Below are positions 7,155-16,705 of a DNA stretch of 64,000 nt, piece by piece. Under the pieces are notes generated by a model. It had not been told where the DNA came from. It ran no database searches and was given only the letters and a program-made list of their open reading frames with translations. The DNA is from JAGOBP01 sp046328575 (GTDB taxonomy: Bacteria > Chloroflexota > Anaerolineae > Fen-1058), in assembly GCA_046328575.1 (NCBI GenBank), contig JAXLWI010000010.1, positions 1 to 64,000 of the forward strand. Reading direction: 5' to 3'. Made by a program: the position numbers and the translations under genes. Position 1 is the first letter of the stretch. The number at the start of each line of letters is the position of its first letter.

Positions 7155-9515
7155 ATGCGTTTCTTTCAACGACACCTCACTGTCTTCTTCGGCGCGATCG
7201 TTTTTGTAGTGGCCTTTGGGTTTTACGGCGCCTCGATCGCGCCGGTGCAAGTCCCTGGCGACCCCAGTGAATACACCTTTATTCCGTGGGTGTTTGGCAT
7301 CGCGCATCCGCCGGGCTATGCGTTTTATACGCTGCTCGCAGGCCTGTGGCAGCGCCTCGTAGCGCTTGGCTCAGTAGCCTATCGCACGCACCTCTTCGCG
7401 ACGGCGGCGGGGGCAGTGAGCGCGACGCTGGTCTATTTGATCGTTCAGCGCCTAATGATGAACCGCAAAGGCGCGAAGAGCGCGAAGGCAGGCGAATACT
7501 TGGCGGCCTTGTTCGCTGGCTTGTCCTTCGCCGCCGCAACCGATGTGTGGCAGCATAGCATCCACACCAACGCTCATATCATCACGTTGCTGTTAGCGAC
7601 GACGAGCGTGTTCCTGCTAATCGAGTGGTGGCGCACCGATCATGATCGGTGGCTATATCTCTTTGCGTTGATCGCCGGATTCAGCCCGACACAACACTTG
7701 TTGCTCGTGTTCACATTTCCGGCGTACGCGATCTTCATCGTAATCGTCAAGCCCCGATTGGTGATCCAGCCGAAGAAGTTGCTGCCGCTGATCGGATGTT
7801 TTGTGCTAGGGCTAAGCGTCTGGTTGTACTATCCGCTGCGCAGTCCGAACGCGCCGTTTGGTCCGACGGATATCACGTCGTTTGAGTCGTTCATCCACTT
7901 CGTCAGCGCCGAAGGGCTGCGCGTCAATCTCTTCCACTTTGGCCTGACCGATCAGCCCGTGCGCTTTAGCGTCTTCATTGAACTAGCGAAATTGCAATTC
8001 CCGGTGATCAGTTTGCTGCTGGCGATTCCGGGTGCAATCTGGCTGGCGCGGCGCGCATTGAAGCCGTTTGTTTTAGGCGCGGTGTTTTTCCTCACGTTGT
8101 ATGCTTTCATCATCAACACCGTGCAGGACGTAATGGCTTATTTGCTGCTGCCATTCATGACGCTGACGGTGTTCATCGGGTTGGGTGCGTGGGCGCTGGC
8201 CGAGGTCATGTCCACAGTGTTATTCCGAGCCGCGTTGCGGCGAGGAATTTCTACGTGTGTTTTGCTCGTGTTGCTGATCTTGCCCGTCGCCAAGTTCATC
8301 GACACCGCGCCGCGCGTTTCATTGTCGAACTACACAGTCGGCGCAGATTGGGTGGACATTCTGTTCAATCGTTTCGCAGGCAAAGGCGAACACGCGGTGG
8401 TGCTCTCGCCGTGGGAGGCGATGACGCCGCTATGGGTGGCCGAATACACGCAAGGGCGCACACTCGATCCGGCGGATGTGAAGCCGATCTACGTGACGAC
8501 CGCGTCTGCAAATCCGTGGCTGGACAACGTGTTCGCGCATTTGAACGAGGGACCGGTGTATTTAGCTGATTACCGCCGAGCGGTGGTGGAAGGAAAGTTG
8601 TTCCGATTGCGTCCCGAAGGCTATTGGCCTTTATGGCGGGTCGTGCCGCCCGGCGAGACGAGTGTGCCATCGCTGGATCATTCGCTCAACGCAAGTGCAG
8701 GCGGCGTTCAAGTGATCGGCTATTCGCTGGATCGAACATCGATTGAGGCGGGACAAGCCGCTCACTTGACGTTGGCGATGCGCGCAGCGATCACGCCGAC
8801 GCACATCATTATGCCGTTTGCGACCGTAGGCGGACGTGAATTTCGCTGGACGACCGACTCGCGCTTGCTGACGCAGGATTGGCTGCCGAATGAGGTCATC
8901 GTTGAGCGCTACGACATCACACTGCCGTTCGACGCCGCGCCAGGTGAGTATCCGATTACGTTGGGGCTGAGTGATCTATCGGCTGGCCGAGATTTGGAAT
9001 TGAACGTGCCTTTGCAGACGCTACGTGTTATCGCGTCGACGAAGCCGCACATTGATCTCGATCAAGCGCGTTTGGCGGACTTCAACGCACAAATTGGGCT
9101 GTTGAGTGCAAGCGCTAATGGCGTGCCGACGTCCGATCCGTTGGCGACAATCACGGTGAAGCCGGGAGAATCGATCGGGGTGTGGCTGAATTGGGAGGCG
9201 CAGCAGCAGGTTAACGAATCGTATACCGTCTTTGTGCACCTGATCGACGGGAACAATCAACTCATCGCGCAGCAAGACTACACGCCGATGGGCGGCGCGT
9301 TCCCCACGCAGTTGTGGATTCCCAAGTGGATTGCGGGGCAGAGCGTCAGCGATCCGTATCAATTGCAAGTACCAGACACGCTGCCGCCCGGCGACTATTA
9401 CATCGAGGTGGGTTTGTACGGCATGACCAGCACCCGCCGGGTGCCGATCCTCGATCGAAGCGGGGGGCTGGCCGGCGACCGTGTCATCCTGTTCAAAGTC
9501 CAGGTTTTGAAGTAA
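7155..9515 (+). CDS. DUF2723 membrane glycosyltransferase-like protein
   Basis: A 786-residue protein whose N-terminal part is DUF2723, the GT-C-like family related to protein O-mannosyltransferases (TMEM260-like). Seen: first membrane helix at about residues 9-31; the luminal/external acidic loop PGDPSEYTFIPWVFGIAHPPGY (about 35-56), which carries the acidic residue and the HPPGY motif typical of the family; then about ten more membrane helices up to about residue 385. The C-terminal roughly 390 residues are soluble, probably outside the cell, with beta-rich modules (for example AAHLTLAMRAAITPTHI and VFVHLIDGNNQLIAQQDYTPMGG). It likely transfers a sugar from a polyprenyl carrier to an exported protein or glycan; donor and acceptor are unknown. 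Transcribed from an extended -10 promoter, divergent from gltA. Confidence 0.82.
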   Translation: MRFFQRHLTVFFGAIVFVVAFGFYGASIAPVQVPGDPSEYTFIPWVFGIAHPPGYAFYTLLAGLWQRLVALGSVAYRTHLFATAAGAVSATLVYLIVQRLMMNRKGAKSAKAGEYLAALFAGLSFAAATDVWQHSIHTNAHIITLLLATTSVFLLIEWWRTDHDRWLYLFALIAGFSPTQHLLLVFTFPAYAIFIVIVKPRLVIQPKKLLPLIGCFVLGLSVWLYYPLRSPNAPFGPTDITSFESFIHFVSAEGLRVNLFHFGLTDQPVRFSVFIELAKLQFPVISLLLAIPGAIWLARRALKPFVLGAVFFLTLYAFIINTVQDVMAYLLLPFMTLTVFIGLGAWALAEVMSTVLFRAALRRGISTCVLLVLLILPVAKFIDTAPRVSLSNYTVGADWVDILFNRFAGKGEHAVVLSPWEAMTPLWVAEYTQGRTLDPADVKPIYVTTASANPWLDNVFAHLNEGPVYLADYRRAVVEGKLFRLRPEGYWPLWRVVPPGETSVPSLDHSLNASAGGVQVIGYSLDRTSIEAGQAAHLTLAMRAAITPTHIIMPFATVGGREFRWTTDSRLLTQDWLPNEVIVERYDITLPFDAAPGEYPITLGLSDLSAGRDLELNVPLQTLRVIASTKPHIDLDQARLADFNAQIGLLSASANGVPTSDPLATITVKPGESIGVWLNWEAQQQVNESYTVFVHLIDGNNQLIAQQDYTPMGGAFPTQLWIPKWIAGQSVSDPYQLQVPDTLPPGDYYIEVGLYGMTSTRRVPILDRSGGLAGDRVILFKVQVLK

Positions 9516-9525
9516 GTGGGGGCGT

Positions 9526-9554
9526 TTGCACAATCTTCTAACCTCGTGTATGAT
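9526..9554 (+). promoter_or_regulatory. Promoter of the bactofilin gene
   Basis: TTGCAC (9526-9531), 17 bp, TATGAT (9549-9554), about 56 nt before the ATG at 9611. It begins just after the stop of the DUF2723 gene, so bactofilin has its own promoter. Confidence 0.65.
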
Positions 9555-9610
9555 TTTGCCCGTTCCAACGCGCCGTTCTCAGGCGCAACTCCATTTCAAG
9601 GGGCTTACGC

Positions 9611-10069
9611 ATGTTCGGCAAAGAAAAAACCTCATCTGCGTCACTTCCGACGGTCGCTTCGGTTCCATCGAGCGGCGGCGGTTCTTCCGCTAAAATCGAA
9701 ACCCTCATCGGCCCGACGGCCAACTTCAAGGGCACCATTCAGAGCGATGGCGGCTTGCGCGTGGATGGCGTGTTTGAAGGCAATATTCAGATCGCTGGCA
9801 ACTTGATCATCGGCGAGACGGGCAAGGTCATTGCCGAAGTTGTGGCTCAAAATGTCTCGGTGGCGGGCGCGCTAAAAGGCACTGTCAAGGCGCAGGGTCG
9901 ATTGGAGATTCTCTCGACCGGGCGCGTGTGGGGCGACATTTCGGTGTCGTCGTTCCTCATCGACGAAGGCGGCTTCTTCCGTGGGCAGAGTGTCATGCCG
10001 GGTGAGCCCGATATGCCGCTGCTGGAAGCACCCGTGTCGCCTGCGCACGTCGTGGACAACGGCCAGTAA
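9611..10069 (+). CDS. Bactofilin, polymer-forming cytoskeletal protein
   Basis: A 152-residue bactofilin. The central beta-helix domain starts near residue 29 with IETLIGPTANFKGTIQSDGGLRVDG and continues through GNLIIGETGKVIAEVVAQNVSVAGALKGTV and RLEILSTGRVWGDI to about residue 118. It is flanked by a disordered Ser/Gly-rich N-tail and a Pro-rich C-tail, as usual for the family. Bactofilins self-assemble without nucleotide into filaments that help shape the cell or place envelope enzymes. AAGGGG precedes the ATG at 9611. It has its own promoter and terminator. Confidence 0.93.
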   Translation: MFGKEKTSSASLPTVASVPSSGGGSSAKIETLIGPTANFKGTIQSDGGLRVDGVFEGNIQIAGNLIIGETGKVIAEVVAQNVSVAGALKGTVKAQGRLEILSTGRVWGDISVSSFLIDEGGFFRGQSVMPGEPDMPLLEAPVSPAHVVDNGQ

Positions 10070-10087
10070 TTCTTTTGCCTCAAAATT

Positions 10088-10122
10088 AAACGCCGCCTCG
10101 ATTCGTTCGAAGCGGCGTTTTG
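10088..10122. terminator. Bidirectional terminator between convergent genes
   Basis: AAACGCCGC (10088-10096) pairs with GCGGCGTTT (10112-10120). A T-run follows on the plus strand and A-rich sequence precedes it, so it can serve bactofilin (+) and the GT2 gene (-). Confidence 0.8.
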
Positions 10123-11571
10123 CTATTCCGTTTCCTGTGCGTGTTCGACTGGCTTGACGCCGATTAGGCGCGGCCAGGCGAGTGTACCCCAGCCGACCAG
10201 CGCAAAACCGACGGTGTAGATCAGCAGCACCGCTGCCGTCAGCCACTGCCCGTTTTCGATCATCAACCCAGCCGCCGCCAGCGTGTACAACGCCAATCCG
10301 ATTTCGATCCACGCCTGCCAAGCCGATCGAGCATCGTAGCCGATCGAGCTGTGCGCGTTCGCGCCGCGCTTGGGCGTCCGCTTGAACTCGCCTGATCGAT
10401 TGATCAGCCCATCGAGGACGTTGAGGCCGTTATTGAACGCCAGCCCGAAGCCAATCGCCAGCAGCAGCGGCAGCGCCAACAGTTTGCGCACACCGTGCCA
10501 CTGATACAACGCCACTTGTGAAAGCACATACTCCAGTGGCAAACCTAATCCGCCCAGACCGAGGAAACTCAGCGGCAGATGCTTAAACAGTTCGGGTTGC
10601 AGCGCCAACGGCAGCCACAACACGATGACGACCAGCATCATCAAGTGCGCGGCATAGCCGCTGAGGTACATCAGTCCGCCGGCTTTTTGCAGTGGCGACA
10701 ACTTGCTCTTCAGCAAAGGCACGCTGAGTTTTCGCAAACACTGCGCGCCACCCTTGGCCCAGCGGCCATGTTGGCTCTTGATGTTGGCGATGTGATCGGG
10801 TTCTTCCTGCGGCACGGTCACGTCCGGCACAAACGCCGAGCGCCAGCCCGCCATCGCCGCGCGCAGACTCAAGTCCATGTCCTCACACAGCGTATCGCCT
10901 TGCCAGCCGCCGCTCGCGTCGATGCAAGTTCGTCGCCAGATGCCCGCCGAGCCGTTGAAGATCATCGGCAGGCCCGATCGGTTCCGCGCCAACTGCTCGA
11001 TGATGAAGTGCCCATCCACGCCGATCGCCAACGCTTTGGCTAGCGGGGCCGTCGTCGGCAGATGATCCCAGCGGGCTTGCGCAAACCCGATCGAGTCGTC
11101 GGCGAAAGATGGCAACATGCGCCGCAAGTAATCGGGAGCGGGCACGAAGTCCGCGTCGAAGATCGCCACAAATTCGCCGGTCGCGGTCACGAGACCGTTG
11201 GCAAGCGCCCCCGCCTTATATCCGGTGCGATTGGTGCGGTGGATCAATTCGATGTTTAGGCCGCGCGCCCGATGGGCCTCCACACGCGATCGGGCCAGCG
11301 TTGTGGTCCGATCGGTGGAATCATCCAGCACCTGAATCTGCAAGCGGTCACGTGGCCAATCGAGGTTGGCCACCGCCTCGATGAGGCGTTCGACTACGGC
11401 GGCTTCGTTGTACAGCGGTAGTTGCACCGTTACGCGGGGTTCAGCGATCAACGGCCGTGTTTGCGGTTGATCGTGCCGATGACGCCAGTATTGGATGACG
11501 AGCAGCAACACGTGCAAGCCATACAGGGCCAGCCAGGTTGCGGCGATGGAATAGAGAATCACAACAAGCAT
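10123..11571 (-). CDS. Family 2 processive-type glycosyltransferase (membrane)
   Basis: A 482-residue integral membrane GT2 enzyme like cellulose synthase or glucomannan synthase. Seen: an N-terminal membrane helix, then the cytosolic catalytic domain with TVQLPLYNEAAVVERLI, VLDDSTDRT (first Asp), FDADFVP (DxD), TLCEDMDLSLR (catalytic acidic TED-like motif) and QHGRWAKGG (the Q-x-x-RW motif of processive enzymes). The C-terminal part has about five membrane helices. It probably polymerises a beta-glycan from a nucleotide sugar and exports it. The start at 11571 was chosen because GGACGAAG precedes it; upstream ATGs lie in the leader. An extended -10 and a small hairpin precede it. Confidence 0.85.
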   Translation of the reverse strand: MLVVILYSIAATWLALYGLHVLLLVIQYWRHRHDQPQTRPLIAEPRVTVQLPLYNEAAVVERLIEAVANLDWPRDRLQIQVLDDSTDRTTTLARSRVEAHRARGLNIELIHRTNRTGYKAGALANGLVTATGEFVAIFDADFVPAPDYLRRMLPSFADDSIGFAQARWDHLPTTAPLAKALAIGVDGHFIIEQLARNRSGLPMIFNGSAGIWRRTCIDASGGWQGDTLCEDMDLSLRAAMAGWRSAFVPDVTVPQEEPDHIANIKSQHGRWAKGGAQCLRKLSVPLLKSKLSPLQKAGGLMYLSGYAAHLMMLVVIVLWLPLALQPELFKHLPLSFLGLGGLGLPLEYVLSQVALYQWHGVRKLLALPLLLAIGFGLAFNNGLNVLDGLINRSGEFKRTPKRGANAHSSIGYDARSAWQAWIEIGLALYTLAAAGLMIENGQWLTAAVLLIYTVGFALVGWGTLAWPRLIGVKPVEHAQETE

Positions 11572-11593
11572 ACTTCGTCCTTTAACAAACGAA

Positions 11594-11640
11594 ACCGCGA
11601 CATTGGTCGCGGTCTCGATCCTGTGCAGCAAATTATAGCA
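11594..11640 (-). promoter_or_regulatory. Extended -10 promoter and leader hairpin of the GT2 gene
   Basis: On the minus strand TGC-TATAAT (11640-11632) is a full extended -10. The leader then contains a perfect 8-bp hairpin (ACCGCGAC 11594-11601 with GTCGCGGT 11606-11613, 4-nt loop), ending about 22 nt before the ATG. Confidence 0.55.
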
Positions 11641-11660
11641 GGGTCAGGTGAGTTGACAAC

Positions 11661-12266
11661 TCACCCACTGGGTTCTCGATAATCCAGTCCCGACGGCGTC
11701 TCGCCGTCATTAGCGCGAAATTTCAACGTCGTAATCGAGCCGGGTCGCACGCTGAGCCGATAGAGCAGCTCTTTAACGTTGAGATCCAGCGGCTCGCCGC
11801 GCGCCCACAACATCACAAAGGCGATGACATCGCCGTGGGTGACAGCCACGACGTGACGGCCGCTGTAACTGGCCCGAACCTCGGCCGCAAAATCGAGCAC
11901 GCGCCGCAGCACATCAGCGGGCTGCTCAAACTCAGGCGCGCTGCCGGTGTAACCGTCCCACTTGCGCGCCGCCATCACCTCGATGGGCTGCCCGTCATAA
12001 GGCGTATAGACTTCGTTAAGTGCCGCCGACACCTGAACGGTCATGTCCGATTGAAGCGCGGCGATGGCGCGAGCGGTTTCCAGCGTGCGCGGCTGCGGAC
12101 TGCTAAAGATCGCAGCGACCTGATCCGATTGCAGTTCGCGCGCGGCGGCTTGCGCTTCCATTCGACCGCGGTCGCTCAAGGTGAAGCCGGGCAAACGCCC
12201 GTAATAGATGCCCTGCGGATTATGAACATGTCCGTGGCGGATAAACGAAATGCGCGTGGTGGTCAT
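11661..12266 (-). CDS. Histidine phosphatase family protein
   Basis: A 201-residue member of the phosphoglycerate-mutase-like histidine phosphatases. The phospho-accepting motif SFIRHGHVHNP is at residues 7-17 (His11), followed by LSDRGRMEAQAAA, FSSPQPRTLETA and the second catalytic His in VAVTHGDVIAFVM. These enzymes cleave phosphate from small metabolites or proteins; the substrate is unknown (cofactor-dependent mutase, alpha-ribazole phosphatase and others share this fold). It overlaps the upstream cyclase gene by 4 bp (ATGA), so the two are co-transcribed and translationally coupled. Confidence 0.85.
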   Translation of the reverse strand: MTTTRISFIRHGHVHNPQGIYYGRLPGFTLSDRGRMEAQAAARELQSDQVAAIFSSPQPRTLETARAIAALQSDMTVQVSAALNEVYTPYDGQPIEVMAARKWDGYTGSAPEFEQPADVLRRVLDFAAEVRASYSGRHVVAVTHGDVIAFVMLWARGEPLDLNVKELLYRLSVRPGSITTLKFRANDGETPSGLDYREPSG

Positions 12267-14056
12267 GCGATTAGGGTTGACTTCAAGCCGGTCACTTCGT
12301 AGACTAGCTCAGGCGTCGAGCGGCCTTTGACTTGCAACGGCGGCAGTTCAACCGCCTCGACTTGATCTTTGACCTGCTCGTACGCCGCGACGCTGATGAG
12401 GATTTGGCCGCCTTTGGCGTTTTCTTGCAACCGTTTGGCATAGTTCACGGCATCGCCGATGGCGGTGAAGTTGCGCTGCTTTTCCGTGCCAATGTTGCCG
12501 ACCACGGCTTCGCCCGCGTGAATACCCACACCGAAATTCAACTGCCACTCAATACCAATGCGCTCGTGAAAATCGCGAATCGCTTCTTGCATCTTCAACG
12601 CCGCTTTCACGGCGCGTAGCGTGTACTGCGTCTGATCGAGCGGCACGTTGAACAGACCCATCACTGCATCGCCCATGAATTTATCCAGCACCCCGTCGAA
12701 GGCCAGTACAGAATCGGCGGCCATCGCCAAATATGAATTCAATACTTCCACCAGTTCTTCCGGGGCCAGCGGCTCGCTGAAACTGGTAAAGCCGCGAATG
12801 TCCGCAAACAAAATCGAGAGCGGTTTGCGCACGCCACCCAACTTCAACTGCGACGGATCGCGCAGCAGCTGCTCGACCACGGCGGGTGGCGCGTAGCGCA
12901 TGAACGTTTCTTTGATGAAGCGTTGATCGGCTTCGAGTTTGCGCTTCTCGGTCAGATCGTCCACCACGATGGCCACGCCGCTGACGGCGCTCTCGCTCGT
13001 GCCTTTCAGCGGGGCAAAATTCACGCTCAGTTCTACTGGACCGCGCGTAGGCAGATCGCGTTCCAGTTCGCGTGCCAACACGACGTGTTTGGTCTTCACC
13101 TCGTCGATCCACGGCTGCAAATCGCTGGCGATGGGCAGCGTGTGCTGATAGGGTTGTTCAACGACTTGATCGAGTGGGAGACCGAAGATCGATTCTGCGG
13201 CTCGATTGAACAGCGTAATCCGATCGGTCATATCGGTGGTGATGACGCCCGACGTGATCGATTCAAAGACATTGTCCATCAGATCGCGCATCACCGTGAT
13301 CGCCGCGAGCTGCTGTCGTACTCGCTCAAACAGGCGCGCATTCTCGATCGCCAACGCGGCTTGATTGGCGAAGGCCGCCAGCATGTCGCGATCGCGATCA
13401 CCGAACAGGCCGGTCTTGATGCGATTGTCGGCATAAATGACGCCGGTCACTTGATCGCGCGCCAGCATCGGCACGCACAAGATGCTGCGCAGACTATAGG
13501 CCACAACGCTTTCCTGCGCCGCAAAACGTGGATCGGCCTGCGCGTTTGTCGTCGCGATCGGCCGGCCATCGGCGGCGACTTGCTGCACAATCGTCCAGCT
13601 CACGGCGAACTCGCTGTGCCGCAGCGTTTCCCGATCGACGTTGCGGGCAACGCGCACTTCCAACTCGCCGGACGTTTCATCTTTAAGCATTAAGAAGCTG
13701 CGCTCAGCGCCCGTCAACTGGATGATGCGATCCATCACCTGGTTCAGCACATCCGATAGTTCCAGCGTGGAGTTGACGGCTTGTCCTACTTCATACAGCG
13801 CTTGCAGCGCTTGTCGTTCGTGCGCCAGCGCATCGACGGCGTTCTGAAAACGCGGCATCAGACTTTGAATCTTCAATAAAGTCTGCTGCGCTTTGAGGAC
13901 CTCAGGTGTGCCCGCTAGACGCGTGAGAACGGCCGCTTGTTGATGCAGTTGATGGTTGAGCTCGGCCAACAACGCGGTGATATCGCCTTGCGCGATCGCC
14001 GTGCGGAGCATCAGGGTGGAGTCAGTGGCAGACTTTGATGAAGTCGGCGTGGTCAT
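12263..14056 (-). CDS. GAF-PAS class III adenylate cyclase
   Basis: A 597-residue soluble signalling protein. Order: helical N-terminus (1-75), GAF domain (about 85-240, SFLMLKDETSGELEVRVARN), PAS domain (about 260-375, VFESITSGVITTD), then a class III nucleotide cyclase (about 400-590). The cyclase keeps both metal-binding aspartates (LFADIRGFTSF; DKFMGDAVMGLF), the Lys of DKFMG and the Asp of AIGDAVNYAKRL expected for ATP rather than GTP, so cAMP is the probable product. GAF and PAS suggest control by a small ligand or redox state. It heads a two-gene unit with the histidine phosphatase. TATAAT lies at 14090-14085 upstream. Confidence 0.9.
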   Translation of the reverse strand: MTTPTSSKSATDSTLMLRTAIAQGDITALLAELNHQLHQQAAVLTRLAGTPEVLKAQQTLLKIQSLMPRFQNAVDALAHERQALQALYEVGQAVNSTLELSDVLNQVMDRIIQLTGAERSFLMLKDETSGELEVRVARNVDRETLRHSEFAVSWTIVQQVAADGRPIATTNAQADPRFAAQESVVAYSLRSILCVPMLARDQVTGVIYADNRIKTGLFGDRDRDMLAAFANQAALAIENARLFERVRQQLAAITVMRDLMDNVFESITSGVITTDMTDRITLFNRAAESIFGLPLDQVVEQPYQHTLPIASDLQPWIDEVKTKHVVLARELERDLPTRGPVELSVNFAPLKGTSESAVSGVAIVVDDLTEKRKLEADQRFIKETFMRYAPPAVVEQLLRDPSQLKLGGVRKPLSILFADIRGFTSFSEPLAPEELVEVLNSYLAMAADSVLAFDGVLDKFMGDAVMGLFNVPLDQTQYTLRAVKAALKMQEAIRDFHERIGIEWQLNFGVGIHAGEAVVGNIGTEKQRNFTAIGDAVNYAKRLQENAKGGQILISVAAYEQVKDQVEAVELPPLQVKGRSTPELVYEVTGLKSTLIA

Positions 14057-14094
14057 AGGCCGCCGGGCCAGATGAGATAACGGGATTATACAAC

Positions 14095-14128
14095 AAAAAC
14101 CGATCAGGCCTTACGACCTGATCGGTTT
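14095..14128 (-). terminator. Rho-independent terminator
   Basis: On the minus strand ACCGATCAGG pairs with CCTGATCGGT across an 8-nt loop (14099-14126), followed by TTTTTG. It overlaps the stop region of the transglutaminase gene and insulates the cyclase gene. Confidence 0.8.
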
Positions 14129-16420
14129 GGTTCGGCGCTTGAAACGCGGTAACGAACGCGGGATGCGGCGCTTGACGCCCGCCCACCATAGACTAGGGCG
14201 CAGCGTGCGCCAGATCGTTTGGGCCTCCACCCGATCGGCTGGGGTGCGCCCGTAGCGCTCTGCCACATACAGATTAGCCACCTGTGCCAGTACGGGTTCG
14301 CGCCCGGGCAGCACTGTGCCGATAGTCTGTGCCTGCTCGAACGGTGTTTGCGCCGGACTGATCTTGATGCGCAGCCACTTGGTCATGCGCGTTAAGCGCG
14401 CAAAGATCCATTCAGCCCCACTGGCATTGCGCATGCCGCCACGACCTTCATACACCCACATGCCGATCACCGCTGCGACGAGCAGCACAAGCACAGCCGC
14501 AACGATGAGGGCGATTGTCCCCAATTGAGTGACAGGCTGCTCGACAGCAGGTTTCACTTGATCGACCGGACTGGCTGGGCCGTTGAGCGGATCGAATTCG
14601 AGATCGAGTGGTTCTCGATTGCGTGCGCGCAGATCGTTCAGGTCAAGTTCCGAGTCGGGACTGTTGGCGTCGGTCGATGCGGTGACCGGCTGCGGGCGGC
14701 TGATCGACGGCTGACTGGCCGTCGGTTCGAATTGTATCCAGCCGTACTTTGGGAAGTACACCTCGGTCCAGGTGTGAGCATTGAATTGATACACCTGATA
14801 GAGGCCGCGTTCCGAGTCGTAGTTCCCCGATGAATATCCCGTAACGATTCGGGCTGGAATACCCAGCGAGCGCGCCATCACTGCCATGGCCGAGGCGTAG
14901 TAATCGCAATAGCCTTCTTTGACGTCGAAGAGCACGTACTCTACACCATCACGGCCTGGCGGCGGCGGTGCGATTTTCTCATTGTATTTGATATTGGTGC
15001 GCAGCCATACTTCCAACGCCGTGGCTTGATCGTAAGGATTAGTTGCGCCAGCGTCGCTGACAATTTTGCGCGCTAACTGCCGAATGCGATCGGGCAGCGA
15101 AGTGGGTAGCTGCAAGTAACGCTGCCGGATCGATGCCGGATAGATAGTGCCAGCCGCGCGCAGCTCGGTCACATTTGCCGTGCTGACCGACGAGAAGACT
15201 TGATAAGCATCGCCAGCGCCCAGCGGATTGATGGCCGTCCACATGGCGACATCGGGTGTTGTATCGGCGGGGAGGGTCTCGACCCAGGTGGCGCGATCGA
15301 CCTTTAGCGCTTGCGGCGCGGCAAAGATCAACGTGTTGTTAGGAAAGTAAACCGTAAAGGTCTGAGTAACGATCGCGCGTTTCTCAAACGGTTCGCCGAA
15401 CGGCTCATTGGGATCAACGGCCAAGCGCGTCGTATCGGAACTTTGAAACGCCGTGCCAGTGTATTCATCGTAAACCACGGCTTGCCAGTAGTCGGCCTCG
15501 GTCGATTTGACTTCCATGACCAGCTCGTTGCCCAGCGTCCGCTGGCCCAATAGCGCTAGAGTGCGGCCGAAGGGATTGGCAAAAGCCAGACCATGCGGTT
15601 GCAGGCCAGAGAACAACCGATTGAAGGATTCTTCAACAGAACGCACCGGCCGACTGACCTGCCGCCACAGATCGCTGATTTGCGGTGCGCCCAATACTGT
15701 TGGCGCAACAGCGCCGAACAGTACGGCGGCCAACGCAATGCCAAACCCGATCTGCAAGAAGTCTCGTTTGATTTCCGGGTTAAAGCGGACGCGGCTGAAT
15801 TGCCAGCGCTGTTCCTGATTGAGCGTATACAATCGAGCCGCGTACATCAGCACGCAAAAGATGTAAACGATCAACAGTAGGAACAACGATTCTGGGCCGC
15901 CATAGTAGTAAGTGTTGATTAGTAACGCCACACCAGCCGGAGCGACAGCCCGCCAGATATGTTGGCGACGAAACGTATTCCAGATGGCGATGTAGGCGAT
16001 CAGCCAAAACACGGAAGCGAGGAACAGCAAGAAGATGGAATTATCGGTGCCAACGCCGCCGGTGATAACGGCTTGACCCCAAATATAGATATGTTCGCCG
16101 AGACGGACAATGAGATGGCGCAGTGTGTCCAAGCCTGTCCAACCATAGACCTTGTCGGGCATTTGATCCAACACGATCAATGTCACCCAGATCGCGCCGT
16201 AGGCGATCATGACCATGTGTGCGAAGGCGGCTCGCCAGGGCCGGGTGACGATCAGCGTCCCCAGCACAATCGCGACGACGACGGTGTTGCCCAACAGATC
16301 GAGACGAGGCATCCAATCGGCCGCGGCGATGCTCCAGGCCGCGCTAAACACCACACAGCCGATGAGGATCAACGCCAGTCGATCGACGGGATAACGGGAG
16401 CGAGTTGAAATACCCTTCAT
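14111..16420 (-). CDS. Transglutaminase-like membrane protein (TgpA type)
   Basis: A 769-residue membrane protein resembling TgpA/DUF3488-transglutaminase proteins. The N-terminal quarter has about six to seven membrane helices. The external domain carries a transglutaminase-like core with catalytic Cys in EGYCDYYASAMAVMARSLGIPAR and His in FNAHTWTEVYFPKYGWIQFEPT. One further membrane helix (ALIVAAVLVLLVAAVIGMWV) and a DUF4129-like C-terminus (RYGRTPADRVEAQTIWRTL) follow. Relatives are thought to modify or cleave envelope proteins or peptidoglycan. The start is uncertain: ATG at 16420 has AAGGAA about 12 nt upstream; ATG at 16450 or GTG at 16474 are alternatives. A terminator closes the gene. 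Confidence 0.85.
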   Translation of the reverse strand: MKGISTRSRYPVDRLALILIGCVVFSAAWSIAAADWMPRLDLLGNTVVVAIVLGTLIVTRPWRAAFAHMVMIAYGAIWVTLIVLDQMPDKVYGWTGLDTLRHLIVRLGEHIYIWGQAVITGGVGTDNSIFLLFLASVFWLIAYIAIWNTFRRQHIWRAVAPAGVALLINTYYYGGPESLFLLLIVYIFCVLMYAARLYTLNQEQRWQFSRVRFNPEIKRDFLQIGFGIALAAVLFGAVAPTVLGAPQISDLWRQVSRPVRSVEESFNRLFSGLQPHGLAFANPFGRTLALLGQRTLGNELVMEVKSTEADYWQAVVYDEYTGTAFQSSDTTRLAVDPNEPFGEPFEKRAIVTQTFTVYFPNNTLIFAAPQALKVDRATWVETLPADTTPDVAMWTAINPLGAGDAYQVFSSVSTANVTELRAAGTIYPASIRQRYLQLPTSLPDRIRQLARKIVSDAGATNPYDQATALEVWLRTNIKYNEKIAPPPPGRDGVEYVLFDVKEGYCDYYASAMAVMARSLGIPARIVTGYSSGNYDSERGLYQVYQFNAHTWTEVYFPKYGWIQFEPTASQPSISRPQPVTASTDANSPDSELDLNDLRARNREPLDLEFDPLNGPASPVDQVKPAVEQPVTQLGTIALIVAAVLVLLVAAVIGMWVYEGRGGMRNASGAEWIFARLTRMTKWLRIKISPAQTPFEQAQTIGTVLPGREPVLAQVANLYVAERYGRTPADRVEAQTIWRTLRPSLWWAGVKRRIPRSLPRFKRRTKPIRS

Positions 16421-16705
16421 AGCGAATCTCGGTTCCTTAGTCAGGGACATCGAATGACCTAAATACGTAAGCACCGCCGGAAAGGTTCATTTCGATTGTA
16501 TCTGTCGATTTACCCAGCGTCAACGTTCTACGAGTAGGGACTAGGCAGGAAGTGCTCTGTAACCGATCTGATTCTGACTCCAAATAGGACGCCAATGCGC
16601 AGTAACGCAGCTTCTATAGCGGAGTGACTGGCGTTGGAGGCGGTTCTGCAACCGTTTCCAACGCCTTATCACCGGATTTAACCCTTAAATTTCGAATTTT
16701 AGCTA
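16421..16705. other. Intergenic region with strong 16-bp stem-loop
   Basis: About 285 bp without a gene between the transglutaminase gene (-) and lacI (+). The one clear element is a long hairpin at 16630-16665: GGCGTTGGA/TCCAACGCC (9 bp), two G-T pairs, CGGTT/AACCG (5 bp) and a 4-nt loop. No T-run follows on either strand, so it is not a normal terminator. No ORF or tRNA seen. Confidence 0.5.
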
